Origin: Pseudomonadota bacterium
Lineage (GTDB): Bacteria; Pseudomonadota; Gammaproteobacteria; Xanthomonadales; Xanthomonadaceae
Length of the DNA: 7,645 nucleotides
Assembly: GCA_023423235.1 (NCBI GenBank)
Contig: JAFAFY010000431.1
Coordinates: 1 to 7,645, forward strand
Direction of reading: 5' to 3'
This document shows, one piece after another, positions 6,840-7,645 of the stretch. The notes beneath the pieces were generated by a model. The model searched no databases. It was not told the DNA's origin and was given only the letters and a program-made list of their open reading frames with translations. The position numbers and the translations under genes were made by a program. How positions within the stretch are numbered: the stretch's first letter is position 1; the number at the start of each line of letters is the position of its first letter.

Positions 6840-7645
6840 ATGCGCCTGTCCACGATCAAGCTCGCCGGTTTCAAGTCGTTCGTCGACCCGACCACGCTGC
6901 ACCTGCCCACCAACATGACCGGCGTCGTCGGTCCCAACGGCTGCGGCAAGTCCAACATCATCGACGCGGTGCGCTGGGTGATGGGCGAGTCCTCGGCCAG
7001 TCGCCTGCGCGGCGACTCGCTGACCGACGTGATCTTCGCCGGCTCCACCGCGCGCAAGCCGGTGTCGCAGGCGATGGTGGAGCTGGTGTTCGACAACAGC
7101 GACCACACCATCAGCGGCGAGTTCGCCGCGTTCAACGAGATCTCGGTCAAGCGCACCGTCAGCCGCGACGGCCAGAGCGGCTACTACCTCAACGGCACCA
7201 AGTGCCGCCGCCGCGACATCACCGACCTGTTCCTCGGTACCGGCCTCGGCCCGCGCAGCTACTCGATCATCGAGCAGGGCATGATCAGCCAGATCATCGA
7301 TGCCAAGCCCGAGGAACTGCGCGTCTACCTGGAGGAAGCGGCCGGCATCTCCAAGTACAAGGAGCGGCGCAAGGAAACCGAGACCCGCATCCGCCACACC
7401 CGCGAGAACCTGGACCGCCTGGGCGACCTGCGCGAGGAAGTGGGCAAGCAGCTCGAACACCTCAAGCGCCAGGCCCGCCAGGCCGAGCAGTACACCGCCA
7501 TCCAGGCCGAGCGGAAGATCCGCGACGCCGAATGGAAGGCGCTGGAGTTCCGCACCCTCGATGCGCGCCTGCAGGCGCTGCGCGAGGGCCTGTCGCAGGA
7601 GGAGACCCGCCTGCAGCAGCTGATCGCCGAACAGCGCGAGGCCGA
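6840..7645 (+). CDS. smc: Chromosome segregation protein SMC, N-terminal part
   Basis: SMC is the ATPase that, as a dimer with the kleisin ScpA and with ScpB, organises and helps segregate the nucleoid. The window holds the first 268 residues of a protein usually near 1,150-1,170 aa; the rest lies beyond the right edge. Visible: MRLSTIKLAGFKSFVDPT (1-18), Walker A GPNGCGKSN (31-39), the conserved AVRWVMGE (43-50), and the Q-loop block SIIEQGMISQIIDAKPEE (142-159). From about residue 165 (EEAAGISKYKERRKE) it becomes the charged heptad-rich start of the first coiled coil, running to the edge. The Walker B and signature motifs of the C-terminal head are not in view. The ATG at 6840 gives the canonical N-terminus but has only a distant GAGG (14-base spacer). 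An in-frame GTG at 6729 would add 37 Pro/Arg-rich residues not expected in SMC, so I reject it. In related gammaproteobacteria zipA and ligA often follow smc. Confidence 0.96.
   Translation, partial: MRLSTIKLAGFKSFVDPTTLHLPTNMTGVVGPNGCGKSNIIDAVRWVMGESSASRLRGDSLTDVIFAGSTARKPVSQAMVELVFDNSDHTISGEFAAFNEISVKRTVSRDGQSGYYLNGTKCRRRDITDLFLGTGLGPRSYSIIEQGMISQIIDAKPEELRVYLEEAAGISKYKERRKETETRIRHTRENLDRLGDLREEVGKQLEHLKRQARQAEQYTAIQAERKIRDAEWKALEFRTLDARLQALREGLSQEETRLQQLIAEQREA

Overview
This is a GC-rich chromosomal window (roughly 70% GC by eye, with strong G/C preference at third codon positions). Zwf, Glk, 6-phosphogluconolactonase, Edd and SMC all read like proteins of the Xanthomonadaceae (Xanthomonas, Lysobacter, Luteimonas, Stenotrophomonas group). 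The family is inferred from protein style; the genus cannot be fixed by eye. No mobile element, tRNA, rRNA, CRISPR array or phage gene was seen.

Layout. The left two thirds is a minus-strand sugar-catabolism cluster, transcribed right to left: zwf (3531-4940), glk (2530-3534), pgl (1781-2533) and, after a 183-base gap, edd (1-1597, cut by the left edge). The first three genes are joined by two successive four-base GTGA start/stop overlaps. Together the cluster phosphorylates glucose, oxidises glucose-6-phosphate, hydrolyses the lactone and dehydrates 6-phosphogluconate to KDPG: the upper Entner-Doudoroff pathway. The aldolase gene eda is not in the window and may lie beyond the left edge.

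A 539-base divergent intergenic region (4941-5479) separates zwf from a plus-strand CUT1-type sugar ABC transporter ATPase of the MalK/UgpC/MsmX kind (5480-6568). About 80 bases before the ATPase start is a clear LacI/CcpA-type operator (5381-5400), abutting a plausible extended -10 element. A 271-base gap with overlapping hairpins and a TATACT -10-like box leads to smc (6840 onward, cut by the right edge), the chromosome-condensation ATPase.

Working together: the ATPase probably energises sugar import under a LacI-family repressor, and the neighbouring cluster burns the glucose. The ATPase has no permease or binding-protein gene beside it here, so it may serve transporters encoded elsewhere. 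I found no convincing new system. The points most worth a second look are the operator, the orphan ATPase, the coupled start codons, a Lys-to-Tyr change in the Zwf N-terminal motif, and the smc leader.
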